The position numbers were made by a program, and so were the translations under genes. Below the pieces are notes generated by a model. The model saw nothing but the letters and a program-made list of their open reading frames with translations, had not been told where the DNA came from and did no database searches. Below, one piece after another: positions 34,122-42,872 of a stretch of 64,000 nt of DNA. The stretch is from assembly GCF_000374305.1 (NCBI RefSeq), contig NZ_KB894093.1, positions 682,001-746,000 on the forward strand. The letters are read 5' to 3'. This stretch comes from Actinomadura flavalba DSM 45200 (GTDB taxonomy: Bacteria; Actinomycetota; Actinomycetes; Streptosporangiales; Streptosporangiaceae). Within the stretch, counting starts at the first letter, position 1. The number at the start of each line of letters is the position of its first letter.

Positions 34122-35057
34122 ATGAGCACCGTAGACGCACTGACCGGTCAGGCCATGGTCGTGTTGCAGGATCGGCCCCTCGTCGCGCTGAGTGCCTGGA
34201 TCAGCGGGGCCGCGCGCGACTGCGCGGAGGCGGGGCGGGCGTTGCAGGTGGTGACGCCGCTGGAGTCGCGGGTCTCGCTGCCGCTGCGGACGGTGGTGGC
34301 CGGGGGCGGGGCGCTATGGATCGTCCGGCACGGCGACGGGTACTACGAGGGGCTCACCGGGCGGCCGATGCAGTGGGGCGGGGAGGCGTTCGTGCCCGTC
34401 CCGGACGCGCGCGACTACGCGCCCGGGTTCACCACGCGGCTCACCGCGCCGATCGGGGCGCAGCTCGGGCTGACGTACCGGGTCCGGCACGCGGCCGAGG
34501 GGCATCTGAGCGGCGCCGTCGACCGGCTGCTCCAGCTCCTCACCGGCAAGTGGCCCGCCGGATGGGGGCCCGCCGAGCCGCTGGAGCACCCCTGGCAGCC
34601 CGACCGGCTCACCGAGTACGCGCGCGGACGGTCCAGCGCCACGATCATCGTCGCCGGAGACGGGCCGCGTCCCGCGCAGGCCGTCTGCGAGTTCACCACG
34701 ATCGACGGCGGCGCCGTCGAGGAGTCCACGACGGTCACCGTCGGCTACGCACCCGAAGACCCGCCGCCGCTGGCGCACCTGCCGTCGCTCGTCGCGGCGA
34801 TGGCGGCCGACCAGCCCCTCGCGACCATGTTCGTCCAGCTCACCCCGGGCCGCGCCGACCTCACCACCGAGGCGCGCTGGTCGGGCGCCGCCGCCCCGGT
34901 CGCGCTGGCCGTGGCGGGCGGCGTCCAGGGCCCGCCGGGGGTGCAGGGCTCGCCGATCGGGCCGCCGCGCGCGCCGATGACGCTGTTCCCGCTCGGCGAC
35001 GGACGGTCGACGGACGGCTGGCAGCGCCACCGCGCGCTCCTGGCGCACCTGGGCTAG
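34122..35057 (+). CDS. DUF6177-like protein
   Basis: The 311-residue soluble protein begins MSTVDALTGQAMVVLQDRPL. The blocks MVVLQDRPLVALSAWI, GRALQVVTPLESRVSLPLRT and WIVRHGDGYYEGLTGRPMQW resemble DUF6177, a family of unknown function common in actinomycetes and often close to type VII secretion genes. This assignment is from memory of the family and is moderate. No signal peptide or membrane helix is present. The downstream convergent genes encode proline-rich membrane proteins; no EccC or WXG100 gene lies in the window, so a secretion role cannot be confirmed. Confidence 0.5.
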   Translation: MSTVDALTGQAMVVLQDRPLVALSAWISGAARDCAEAGRALQVVTPLESRVSLPLRTVVAGGGALWIVRHGDGYYEGLTGRPMQWGGEAFVPVPDARDYAPGFTTRLTAPIGAQLGLTYRVRHAAEGHLSGAVDRLLQLLTGKWPAGWGPAEPLEHPWQPDRLTEYARGRSSATIIVAGDGPRPAQAVCEFTTIDGGAVEESTTVTVGYAPEDPPPLAHLPSLVAAMAADQPLATMFVQLTPGRADLTTEARWSGAAAPVALAVAGGVQGPPGVQGSPIGPPRAPMTLFPLGDGRSTDGWQRHRALLAHLG

Positions 35058-35065
35058 GGCTCCCG

Positions 35066-35413
35066 TCAGGTCTGCGGCGGCTCGAACCGCGGCTGGGCCT
35101 GCGGGCCGGACGGCTGCGGCTGCGGCACGAACTGCTGCTGCGGAGGCGGCGGCTGCTGCGCGTACGGCGGCGCGAAGGGCTGGGCGGGCGCGGCCGGAGC
35201 CGAGCCGATCTTGCAGGCCAGTCCGGCGATGACGAACGCGAGCCCGGCGAGCACGAGCATCTCGCAGAACCTGCCGCCCTCGGTGACCTGGAGGGGTTTG
35301 CGGTCGGGGTCGCCGGCCGCGGCGAGGCTGAGGAAGCCGAAGCCGAGACCGGTCACGATCGACCCGAGGCCGAGCAGCAGGAACAGCAGGAAACCGGCGC
35401 GGGACGCCTGCAT
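35066..35413 (-). CDS. Small two-helix membrane protein, Pro/Gln-rich tail
   Basis: A 115-residue protein with two membrane helices (about 6-32 and 50-70) and a Pro/Gln-rich C-terminus (FAPPYAQQPPPPQQQFVPQP). No family is recognised. The gene follows the proline-rich protein gene at 36307 by 3 nt, so they are probably co-transcribed. The tail could serve as a docking site. Confidence 0.65.
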   Translation of the reverse strand: MQASRAGFLLFLLLGLGSIVTGLGFGFLSLAAAGDPDRKPLQVTEGGRFCEMLVLAGLAFVIAGLACKIGSAPAAPAQPFAPPYAQQPPPPQQQFVPQPQPSGPQAQPRFEPPQT

Positions 35414-35416
35414 GGT

Positions 35417-36307
35417 CTAGTCCCCCCACACGTAGAGGTTGGTGAGCACGGTCGCGAGCTTGCGCAGGAGCGTGTCGCCGAGCACCTGCGCGGGGCCGCT
35501 GCGCGGGCCGGGCTCGCGGGACTCGTTGACGAACGACTGGCGGATGAGGACGTGCCGTCCGACCGACTGGCTCGACCACCAGTGGCCCGGCTCGTTGCCG
35601 TAGTCGACGCGGATGCGCGGCGCCCGGTTGGCGTTGACGCTGTTGGCGACGCGCCGCGCCTGGGACTCGGTGCCGAACTCCAGCACCGAGATCTGCACCC
35701 AGGTGTTGCCGCTCGGCGCCCGGTAGGTCGCGCCGCGCAGGCTGCTCTCGCACGGGGTCGAGCGCAGGACGGTGACCAGGCCCGGCTTGGCGGCGCCGGT
35801 GCAGGACGTCGTCCAGCTCGACGAGCGCCGGTAGGTGCCCCGGTCGGTCGACACCGACGAGGCGAGGAACGTGGACCCGACCTGGACCTTCTCGCGCCGC
35901 GTCGGCGTCGGGGTCGGGATCGTCGGGGCGCTGAACGTCGGCGTCGGAACGGCCGGGACCGACGGGACGGTGAAGGACGGCACGCTGAGCGGACGGGCGG
36001 GCGGGTGGTCGTCATCGTCGCCGAGGACGACGAACGCCCCGGCGCCGAGCAGCCCCAGCGCGACGATCGCGCCGACGATCGCCAGGACGATCCCGGCCCC
36101 GCCTCCCCCGCCGCGCTGCGGCGGCGGGTACCCGGGCGGCCCGCCGGGGAACGGTCCCGGCATCCCGGGCGGCGGCGGTCCGAAGGGGCCGGGCGGCCGG
36201 GGCGGGCCCTGCGGCGCGGGCGGCGGGCCGTACGGTCCGGGAGGTCCGGGCGGGGCGGGGGGCGGGCCGCCGTAGGGCGGGGGGAACCCGGGCGGCGGAG
36301 TGCTCAC
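35417..36307 (-). CDS. Proline-rich single-pass membrane protein
   Basis: This 296-residue protein has a Pro/Gly-rich cytoplasmic N-terminus (1-68), one membrane helix (about 72-94, IVLAIVGAIVALGLLGAGAF), a Pro/Thr linker, and an extracellular domain from about 140 to 296. The domain has two Cys (TSCTG and TPCES) likely to form a disulphide, and the stretch TWVQISVLEFGTESQARRVA. This organisation is common among actinobacterial envelope sensors or lipoprotein-like proteins of unknown role. No enzymatic motif is visible. It lies upstream of the small two-helix protein. Confidence 0.65.
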   Translation of the reverse strand: MSTPPPGFPPPYGGPPPAPPGPPGPYGPPPAPQGPPRPPGPFGPPPPGMPGPFPGGPPGYPPPQRGGGGGAGIVLAIVGAIVALGLLGAGAFVVLGDDDDHPPARPLSVPSFTVPSVPAVPTPTFSAPTIPTPTPTRREKVQVGSTFLASSVSTDRGTYRRSSSWTTSCTGAAKPGLVTVLRSTPCESSLRGATYRAPSGNTWVQISVLEFGTESQARRVANSVNANRAPRIRVDYGNEPGHWWSSQSVGRHVLIRQSFVNESREPGPRSGPAQVLGDTLLRKLATVLTNLYVWGD

Positions 36308-36690
36308 CTCGGCGTCCTCTCATGGGGGGTCGGATGCAGGGCCTAGCGAACCACAAATGTCGAATATAGAAGGACATTAAAGTCAGAACTGCCATCAACC
36401 GACCAGCGCCGAGCAGCCGTCCCAAGGGGGCGGGACGGGGAACGGCCGTCTAGACTCCCGGAGGCTCGTCCTGGTGTGCGAGCTTCTTCACAGCCGGAGG
36501 CGGTTAGTCCGAGAGACCCCCGCGCAGGCGCGGCTGATAGGGAACAGCTATCAACGGCGACGCGTCGATCTATTTCTCTTTTCAGTGGGGCTGCGGAAGC
36601 CTGTGTGACGTCCGGGACGGGAGTGACCATCCGCCGGGCGCTGCGCCTGACCAGGCGATCCACATCACACGTGCGACGAAGGAGCCCCGC
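36308..36690. other. Divergent intergenic region with OxyR-type box
   Basis: This 383-bp gap between the proline-rich protein gene and ahpC holds no supported gene. It contains an AT-rich patch near 36345-36400 and the OxyR-type box at 36537. It must contain promoters for both directions. Confidence 0.5.
36537..36551. promoter_or_regulatory. OxyR-type operator upstream of ahpC
   Basis: The sequence reads ATAG-N7-CTAT, the core of the OxyR consensus (ATAG, 7-nt spacer, CTAT). It sits about 140 bp before the ahpC start, a normal distance for an activator site. No oxyR gene lies in the window, so the regulator would act in trans. Confidence 0.65.
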
Positions 36691-37248
36691 GTGCTTTCTG
36701 TCGGAGACCAGTTCCCCGAGTACGAGCTGACCGCCTGCGTCTCGCTGGACGCGGACAACGCGTTCGAGACGATCAACCACAAGTCCTACGAGGGCCAGTG
36801 GCGCGTCGTGTTCTTCTGGCCCAAGGACTTCACGTTCATCTGTCCCACCGAGATCGCCGAGTTCGGCCGCCTCAACGAGGAGTTCGCCGACCGCGACGCC
36901 CAGGTGCTCGGCGCGTCCGTCGACAACGAGTTCGTGCACTTCGCGTGGCGCAAGGACCACCCCGACCTGCGCGACCTGCCCTTCCCGATGCTGTCGGACC
37001 TCAACCGCGAGCTGACCGAGGCCCTCGGCATCCTCACCGCCGACGGCGTCGCCCAGCGCGCGACCTTCATCGTCGACCCGAACAACGAGATCCAGTTCTC
37101 GATGGTCACCGCCGGGTCCGTGGGCCGCAACGTCAAGGAGGTCCTGCGGGTCCTCGACGCGCTCCAGTCCGACGAGCTGTGCCCCTGCAACTGGAACAAG
37201 GGCGAGAACACCCTCGACGCCGCCAAGCTCATGGCGGGCGCCTCGTGA
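36691..37248 (+). CDS. ahpC: Alkyl hydroperoxide reductase, peroxiredoxin AhpC
   Basis: A typical 2-Cys peroxiredoxin of 185 residues that reduces hydrogen peroxide, organic peroxides and peroxynitrite. The peroxidatic Cys is C51 in [13 protein letters not shown]; the C-terminal [10 protein letters not shown] holds the resolving Cys, with an extra neighbouring Cys as in actinobacterial Ahp[10 protein letters not shown] is the conserved block just before. The GTG start has AAGGAG 6 nt upstream. The stop overlaps the ahpD start by 4 nt, and AhpD regenerates AhpC. An OxyR-type box lies upstream. This is a standard actinobacterial peroxide-defence operon. Confidence 0.97.
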   Translation: MLSVGDQFPEYELTACVSLDADNAFETINHKSYEGQWRVVFFWPKDFTFICPTEIAEFGRLNEEFADRDAQVLGASVDNEFVHFAWRKDHPDLRDLPFPMLSDLNRELTEALGILTADGVAQRATFIVDPNNEIQFSMVTAGSVGRNVKEVLRVLDALQSDELCPCNWNKGENTLDAAKLMAGAS

Positions 37249-37787
37249 GCGTCGACGCCCTCAAGTCCGCCCTTCCCGCGTACGCGAAGGACACCAAGCT
37301 GAACCTCGGCTCGGTGACCTCCACGTCCGCGCTGTCCGAGCAGCAGCTCTGGGGCACGGTCCTGGCGACCGCCCTGGCCAGCCGCAACGCGCAGGTCATC
37401 CGGGAACTGGCCGAGGAGGCCGGCGACTACCTGACGGCCGAGGCGTTCGAGGCGGCCAAGGGCGCCGCGTCGATCATGGCGATGAACAACATCTACTACC
37501 GGTCGACGCACCTCATCGGTGACGACGCCTACGCGACGCTGCCCGCCAAGCTGCGCATGTCGATCATCGGCAAGCCGGGCGTCGACAAGCTCGACTTCGA
37601 GCTGTGGTGCCTCGCCGTCTCGGCGATCAACGGCTGCGGACGCTGCCTGGAGTCGCACGAGAAGGTGCTGCGCGACGGCGGGCTGTCCCGCGACCTGATC
37701 CAGGAGGCGCTGCGCGTCGCCGCCGTGGTGCACGCCACCGCCGCGACGCTGGAGGGCGAGGACGTCCTCGCCGCCGTCGGCGTCTGA
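37245..37787 (+). CDS. ahpD: Alkyl hydroperoxidase AhpD
   Basis: AhpD reduces oxidised AhpC using electrons from lipoamide, and has weak peroxidase activity itself. The 180-residue helical protein carries the active-site CxxC with its His: [13 protein letters not shown]131, C134 and H138. [17 protein letters not shown] is a second conserved block. The GTG start overlaps the ahpC stop (GTGA). A strong terminator follows. Length and motifs match the Mycobacterium tuberculosis-type AhpD. Confidence 0.96.
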   Translation: MSVDALKSALPAYAKDTKLNLGSVTSTSALSEQQLWGTVLATALASRNAQVIRELAEEAGDYLTAEAFEAAKGAASIMAMNNIYYRSTHLIGDDAYATLPAKLRMSIIGKPGVDKLDFELWCLAVSAINGCGRCLESHEKVLRDGGLSRDLIQEALRVAAVVHATAATLEGEDVLAAVGV

Positions 37788-37801
37788 CGGCTCCCTCGCG
37801 C

Positions 37802-37839
37802 GAAGGCCCGGCCGGTGCCGTCATCCCGGCCGGGCCTTC
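37802..37839 (+). terminator. Terminator after ahpCD
   Basis: A perfect 14-bp stem (GAAGGCCCGGCCGG at 37802-37815 and its complement at 37826-37839) with a 10-nt loop begins 14 nt after the ahpD stop codon. Confidence 0.85.
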
Positions 37840-37918
37840 ACACGTCTGATGAGAAAGGGAGCGGTGCGACGGCGCCGTATCCTTTTTCTTTCGGTTCACT
37901 GCGCGATCAGGGGGATCA

Positions 37919-38422
37919 ATGGCAGTCCAGGCTGAGACGGGAACGCATGCCGAGGTGGCGGAGGTCTGGCCGCGGGACGGCGTCATCCGGCTCGTCGGCG
38001 AGGTGACCGCGCCGCTGCCCGGCCCCTGGACGCTGGAGGCGGTGTCGCGCGAGCACCGGCGGCCCGCGTCGCTGCCCGGACGCCTCCGCAAGCGGCTCCG
38101 GTCGGGGTTGCGCTCCGTCCCGGCCCGCCTGACGTTCCCCGTCACGGCCGACGGTGACCGGTTCGAGGTCGCCGTCCCCGTCCAGGACCTCGCCCCCCGC
38201 GCGCCGCACGCCCGTGAGCACTGGGACCTGCTGCTCGTCAGCGGCTCCGGCGAGGACCGCCGCGCGCTGAAGGTCGGCCGCTGGCTGGACGACATGCCCG
38301 GCAAGAAGCAGATCGTGCGGTTCCCGGTGCAGCGCGTCGACGACGCCGTGACCGTCCAGCCGTACTTCACCGCAGGTGAGGCGCTGGCCGTCCGCAGCCG
38401 CCGCAAGTCCGCCGACGCATGA
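37919..38422 (+). CDS. Glycosyltransferase-associated hypothetical protein
   Basis: This 167-residue protein has no enzymatic motif that I recognise. It is beta-rich (VIRLVGEVTAPLPGPWTLEA, LTFPVTADGDRFEVAVPV), with a basic stretch RLRKRLRSGLRSVP in the middle and WDLLLVSGSGEDRRALKVG later. The layout resembles small beta-sandwich units found as separate proteins or as extra domains beside wall-teichoic-acid-type glycosyltransferases. Its stop overlaps the start of the next gene, a GT4, by 4 nt, so the two products probably work together. The ATG at 37919 follows GGGGGATC. Confidence 0.6.
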   Translation: MAVQAETGTHAEVAEVWPRDGVIRLVGEVTAPLPGPWTLEAVSREHRRPASLPGRLRKRLRSGLRSVPARLTFPVTADGDRFEVAVPVQDLAPRAPHAREHWDLLLVSGSGEDRRALKVGRWLDDMPGKKQIVRFPVQRVDDAVTVQPYFTAGEALAVRSRRKSADA

Positions 38423-39543
38423 GGCTGACGTACGTCCTCACCTGGGCGTACGCCGTGGGCGGCACGATCCGCACCGTGATCACCCAGGCGAACGCCATGG
38501 CGGCGGCCGGGCACGACGTCGAACTCGTGTCCGTGCTGCGCACCCGCGACGAACCGCACTTTCCCGTCGATCCCCGGGTCCGGATGGTGACGTTGATCGA
38601 CCGGCGGGGCGGCGCCGCGCCCGACGGGGCGCCGGGACGGCTCGTCCCCGCCGACGAGCCGCGCGCCGGGACCTACACCGCCGAGGTCGAGGAGACCGTC
38701 GCCCGGTACCTGCGCGGCGTGACCGGCGGGGTGCTGGTGACGACGCGTCCCGCGCTGAACCTGCTCGCCGCCGAGCACGCGCCGGCGCGGCTGGTGCGCG
38801 TCGCGCAGGAGCACCTCAACCTCGGCGTGCACCGGCCCGGCACGCGGGCGGCGATCCTCGCGTCCTACGGGAGGCTCGACGCCGTCGTGACGCTCACCGA
38901 GGGCGACCGCGTCGCGTACGAGAAGGCGCTCGGCGGCGCGGTGCGGATCGAGCAGATCCCCAACGCGCTGCACACGCTGGACGTGCCGCGCGCCGACCCG
39001 TCCGCGCGGACGGTCGTGGCGGCGGGGCGGCTCACCCGGCAGAAGGGGTTCGACCTGCTGATCCCCGCGTTCGAGCGGGTGGCCGCGCGGTTCCCGGACT
39101 GGCGGCTGCGGATCTACGGCGACGGCGAGCAGGAGGCGCGGCTGCGCGGCCTGGTCCGCAGGCGGCACCTGTACAACCACGTGTTCCTCATGGGCGCCCG
39201 GTCGAACCTCGGCGCCGAGATGACGAAGGGGTCGGTGTTCGCGCTCAGCTCACGGTTCGAGGGGTTCGGCATGGTGCTGGCCGAGGCGATGAGCCACGGC
39301 CTGGCGACGGTCGCGTTCGACTGCCCGGAGGGGCCCGGCGAGATCATCACCGACGGCGTGGACGGTGTTCTCGTCCCCGCTCGTGACGTGGACGCCCTGG
39401 CCGCCTCCCTCTGCCGCGTCATCGCCGACGACCAGGCCCGCCGCGCGCTCGGCACGGCGGGCCTGCGGACGGCCCGCCGCTACGACCCCGACGCCATCCG
39501 CGCCCGCTGGGAACACCTCTTCGCGGACCTGGCCGAACGCTGA
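38419..39543 (+). CDS. Glycosyltransferase family 4
   Basis: The 374-residue protein is a complete GT4. MRLTYVLTWAYAVGGTIRTV holds the GG-T acceptor loop, VRVAQEHLNLGVH and AVVTLTEGDRVAYEKAL follow, and the donor half has VVAAGRLTRQKGFDLLIPAF, LRIYGDGEQEARL and SSRFEGFGMVLAEAMSHG with its E-x7-E motif. Sequences of this type resemble those that add poly(glycerol) or sugar residues to teichoic-acid-like chains; the donor is not predictable. It is translationally coupled to the upstream small protein and convergent with guaA (10-nt gap). Confidence 0.9.
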   Translation: MRLTYVLTWAYAVGGTIRTVITQANAMAAAGHDVELVSVLRTRDEPHFPVDPRVRMVTLIDRRGGAAPDGAPGRLVPADEPRAGTYTAEVEETVARYLRGVTGGVLVTTRPALNLLAAEHAPARLVRVAQEHLNLGVHRPGTRAAILASYGRLDAVVTLTEGDRVAYEKALGGAVRIEQIPNALHTLDVPRADPSARTVVAAGRLTRQKGFDLLIPAFERVAARFPDWRLRIYGDGEQEARLRGLVRRRHLYNHVFLMGARSNLGAEMTKGSVFALSSRFEGFGMVLAEAMSHGLATVAFDCPEGPGEIITDGVDGVLVPARDVDALAASLCRVIADDQARRALGTAGLRTARRYDPDAIRARWEHLFADLAER

Positions 39544-39553
39544 CCGCCCGCGC

Positions 39554-41116
39554 CTACTCCCACTCGATCGTGCCGGGAGGCTTGCTGGTGATGTCGACGG
39601 TGACGCGGTTGATCTCGCGGACCTCGTTGGTGATGCGGGTGGAGATGCGCTGGAGGACGTCGTAGGGCAGGCGGGCCCAGTCGGCGGTCATGGCGTCCTC
39701 GCTGGTGACGGGGCGCAGGACGACCGGGTGGCCGTAGGTGCGGCCGTCACCCTGGACGCCGACGGAGCGGACGTCCGCCAGGAGCACGACCGGGAACTGC
39801 CAGATGTCGCGGTCGAGCCCGGCGCGGGTGAGTTCCTCGCGGGCGATGGCGTCAGCGTCGCGCAGGATCTCCAGGCGCTCGCGGCTGACGGCGCCGATGA
39901 TGCGGATGCCGAGGCCGGGGCCGGGGAACGGCTGCCGCCAGACGATCTCGGCCGGGAGGCCGAGCTGCTCCCCGAGCGCGCGGACCTCGTCCTTGAACAG
40001 GGTGCGCAGTGGTTCGACCAGCCGGAACTGGAGGTCGTCGGGGAGGCCGCCGACGTTGTGGTGCGACTTGATGTTGGCCGCGCCGGTGCCGCCGCCGGAC
40101 TCGACCACGTCGGGGTACAGGGTGCCCTGGACGAGGAACTCGACGGGCTCGGCGGCGTTCTCACCGACGATCTCGCGGGCGGCCTCCTCGAACACGCGGA
40201 TGAACTCGCGTCCGATGATCTTGCGCTTGGTCTCCGGGTCGGTGACGCCGTCGAGCGCGGCCAGGAAGCGCTCCTGCGCGTCGACGACGTGCAGGTTGAC
40301 GCCGGTGGCGGCGACGAAGTCCTTCTCGACCTGCTCGGCCTCGCCCTTGCGCAGCAGCCCGTGGTCGACGAAGACGCAGGTGAGCTGTTCACCGATGGCG
40401 CGCTGCACGAGCGCCGCCGCGACGGCCGAGTCGACGCCGCCCGACAGGCCGCAGATGGCCCGCTTGCTGCCGACGGTGGCGCGGACCTCCTCGATGGACT
40501 CCTCGGCGATGTTCACCATCGTCCAGTTCGGGCGGCATCCGGCGCCCTCGTAGAGGAACCGGCGCAGGATCTCCATGCCGTGCCGCGTGTGCAGCACCTC
40601 GGGGTGGAACTGCACGCCGAACATGCCGCGCTCGCGGTCCTCCATGCCGGCGACGGGCGTGACGTCGGTGGACGCGGTGACGGTGAACCCGGCCGGGGCC
40701 TGGCTGACGAAGTCGCGGTGCGACATCCAGACGGCCTGCTCGCCGGGCAGCCCCTCGAACAGCATCCCCGGCGCGGTGACGGCGACGGTAGCGCCGCCGT
40801 ACTCAGCGACGTCGGAGTTGACGACCGTCCCGCCGAGCGCCTGCGCCATCACCTGGTGCCCGTAGCAGATGCCGAACGTGGGCACGCCCAGCTCGAACAG
40901 CCCCTCCGGCGCGGCGGGCGCGCCCTCCTCGTACACCGAGGCCGGTCCCCCGGACAGGATGATCGCCTTGGGCTTCTTGGCGAGCATCTCGGCCGCGGGC
41001 ATCGTGGACGGAACGATCTCGCTGAACACGTGACACTCACGCACCCGCCGCGCGATCAACTGCGCGTACTGCGCACCGAAGTCGACGACGAGCACGGTGT
41101 CGAAGCTCTGCTCCAC
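39554..41116 (-). CDS. guaA: GMP synthase (glutamine-hydrolysing)
   Basis: Converts XMP to GMP with ATP and glutamine, in the cytoplasm. The 520-residue protein matches family length. The class I glutamine amidotransferase part has the catalytic Cys in GICYGHQVM and the His of GVQFHPEV; the synthetase part has the PP-loop [14 protein letters not shown]; the C-terminal dimerisation domain ends [10 protein letters not shown], the diagnostic terminus. The GTG at 41116 ([13 protein letters not shown]) is preferred over a frame extended by eight codons, as GAGAGG lies upstream. It is a single gene here, separate from guaB. Confidence 0.97.
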   Translation of the reverse strand: MEQSFDTVLVVDFGAQYAQLIARRVRECHVFSEIVPSTMPAAEMLAKKPKAIILSGGPASVYEEGAPAAPEGLFELGVPTFGICYGHQVMAQALGGTVVNSDVAEYGGATVAVTAPGMLFEGLPGEQAVWMSHRDFVSQAPAGFTVTASTDVTPVAGMEDRERGMFGVQFHPEVLHTRHGMEILRRFLYEGAGCRPNWTMVNIAEESIEEVRATVGSKRAICGLSGGVDSAVAAALVQRAIGEQLTCVFVDHGLLRKGEAEQVEKDFVAATGVNLHVVDAQERFLAALDGVTDPETKRKIIGREFIRVFEEAAREIVGENAAEPVEFLVQGTLYPDVVESGGGTGAANIKSHHNVGGLPDDLQFRLVEPLRTLFKDEVRALGEQLGLPAEIVWRQPFPGPGLGIRIIGAVSRERLEILRDADAIAREELTRAGLDRDIWQFPVVLLADVRSVGVQGDGRTYGHPVVLRPVTSEDAMTADWARLPYDVLQRISTRITNEVREINRVTVDITSKPPGTIEWE

Positions 41117-41625
41117 TGAACTGGCGCCTCTCACGAACAACCGGGGATTCGGAAGCCCCCAGTCTAGAGCCGCCTGCCTGCACCAACGCGCCGCCCATCC
41201 ACCCTGTGGACAACCCGCCAGCGGCCTCGGCGACGGTCCGGCGGCAGACCGCCATGGCGCGGCCGCGTTGCTTCCACATGGCGCGGGGACGTGGAGCGCG
41301 GGCCGCGCACTCGCCGTTCGCCACCCAGCGCATCAGCGGGTCAGCGGGTCATGAAGAGAAACGATCATGGGCGTGGACTCCAGGCCGCCCGGTGTGGGCC
41401 GGAAGACCATGCCCGAGACCGCGACCGGGGTGACCCGTCGAGCGCGCAGGATGACGTGCCCATTGCGCAGATGCGGGCAAAGCCGCGTTGAGCGCTCGAC
41501 GCAGTCCGGCACAGCGGAGGATGGGTGGTCATGATCGGCGCGGGCCAGGTGCCGTCCGCGCCTTCGTATTCACGCCGCGACAACATCCACACAGCGCCCT
41601 CCCCGGAGCCGCCACCGGTCAGCAC
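41117..41625. other. Intergenic region between guaA and UTRA remnant
   Basis: No intact gene is supported. The part nearest guaA should hold its promoter. The rest shows no motif that I can name. Open frames on both strands lack good starts or ribosome sites. Confidence 0.45.
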
Positions 41626-41775
41626 GCGGACGCTCTCGACATCTCTGCGGGAGACCCCGTCCTCATCGGCCAGAACTGGATCAGGGACGTCGAGGGCGAG
41701 GTCATCGAGTACGGCGAGTACGCGGCCGTCCAGGGCCGGTGGAGAACGTTCGACTTCGACCTCCTTCCCGACTGA
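41626..41775 (+). pseudogene. GntR-type UTRA domain C-terminal remnant
   Basis: About 50 codons ending DALDISAGDPVLIGQNWIRD, GEVIEYGEYAAVQGRW and FDFDLLPD resemble the C-terminal end of UTRA effector domains of GntR regulators (l.i..GdPvL....w.d.dG.viEyg). No DNA-binding domain or plausible start is found upstream, so it is probably the 3' remnant of a deleted regulator gene. It abuts the histidine kinase gene (stop to stop). Confidence 0.45.
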
Positions 41776-41777
41776 AC

Positions 41778-42872
41778 TCAGATGGCCGTTCCAGGGCGAG
41801 CCTGGAGGGCGGGGAGTTCGATGATGATGCGGAGGCCGCCGGGGCGGCGGGGGGTGAGGGTGAGGGTGCCGTTGTGGGCTTCGGTGATGGTTCGGACGAT
41901 GGCCAGGCCCAGGCCCACGCCTGCGTGGTCGGTGTGGACTCGTTCGGTGCCTCGTTGGAAAGGTTCGGTGAGGGTCGCGGCGACGGGCGGCGGGATGGGG
42001 TCGCCGGTGTTCTCCACGACGAGTACCACGGTGCGGGGGCGTCGTTCGGTGTGCACCCGGACTTTGCCCTGGCGGGGCAGGTTGTGAATGATCGCGTTCT
42101 GTACGAGGTTCATCGTCAGTTGCAGCAGGAGCGCCGGTGAGCCCAGAGCCGGGGTGATCTCGCCGTACGTTTCCAGGGTGACGTCTCGTTTTTCGGCTAG
42201 GGGTAGGAGTGTTTCGGTTGCTTCTTCTGCCAGGAGGGACAGGTCCACGCGTTCTGGGGTGAAGGATCGGCGTTCGGCTCGGCTCAGGAGGAGCAGTGCC
42301 TCGGTCAGGTCGATCGCGCGGGTGTTGACGGTGTGCAGGCGGTCGATGATCTCGCCCGTGTCGTGGTCCGGGTCGGTTCGGGCCACTTCCAGGAGTGCCT
42401 TGGAGATCGCCAGCGGGGTGCGCAGTTCGTGGGAGGCGTTCGCCGCGAAGCGCCGTTGTTCGGCTACGTGCGCTTCGAGGCGGGCGAGCATCGTGTCGAA
42501 GGCGTCGGCGAGTTCGCGGAACTCGTCCTGGCGGCCGGGGAGCCGGATGCGGTGGGAGAGGGAGCCGTTCGTGGCCATGCGCGTGACGTCGGTGATGCGG
42601 GTCAGCGGCGCCAGCATCCGCCCGGCGAGGACCCATCCCCCGACCAGCCCGAAGACCAGCAGGACGGCCATCACCACGCCTGCGGCCGACGCGAGGTCGC
42701 TCAGGAGGGTCGAGCGGATCAGCACGCCGCCCTCGACGTCCGTGTACGCGGGCAGATGCCGCAGCGTGAAGAACCAGACCGCCGCGAGCAGCAGGACGCC
42801 CGCGAGCATGAGGAACCCGGCGTAGCTGAGGGTGAGCCTGAGCCGGACGCTCAGCCCGGGTGCCCTAGGCAT
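41778..42872 (-). CDS. Sensor histidine kinase, VanS-like
   Basis: A 364-residue histidine kinase with two membrane helices (about 13-33 and 60-82) flanking a very short extracellular loop, then a HAMP domain, a dimerisation helix with FAANASHELRTPLAIS (the phospho-His), and an ATPase domain with LVQNAIIHNL (N box), VVLVVENTGDPIP (G1) and GVGLGLAIVRTI (G2). The short sensor loop is like that of VanS-type and other intramembrane-sensing kinases. The ATG overlaps the response regulator stop by 8 nt. A longer open frame upstream is not coding. With vanY and vanJ-like genes divergent, a cell-wall or glycopeptide signal is likely. Confidence 0.9.
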   Translation of the reverse strand: MPRAPGLSVRLRLTLSYAGFLMLAGVLLLAAVWFFTLRHLPAYTDVEGGVLIRSTLLSDLASAAGVVMAVLLVFGLVGGWVLAGRMLAPLTRITDVTRMATNGSLSHRIRLPGRQDEFRELADAFDTMLARLEAHVAEQRRFAANASHELRTPLAISKALLEVARTDPDHDTGEIIDRLHTVNTRAIDLTEALLLLSRAERRSFTPERVDLSLLAEEATETLLPLAEKRDVTLETYGEITPALGSPALLLQLTMNLVQNAIIHNLPRQGKVRVHTERRPRTVVLVVENTGDPIPPPVAATLTEPFQRGTERVHTDHAGVGLGLAIVRTITEAHNGTLTLTPRRPGGLRIIIELPALQARPGTAI

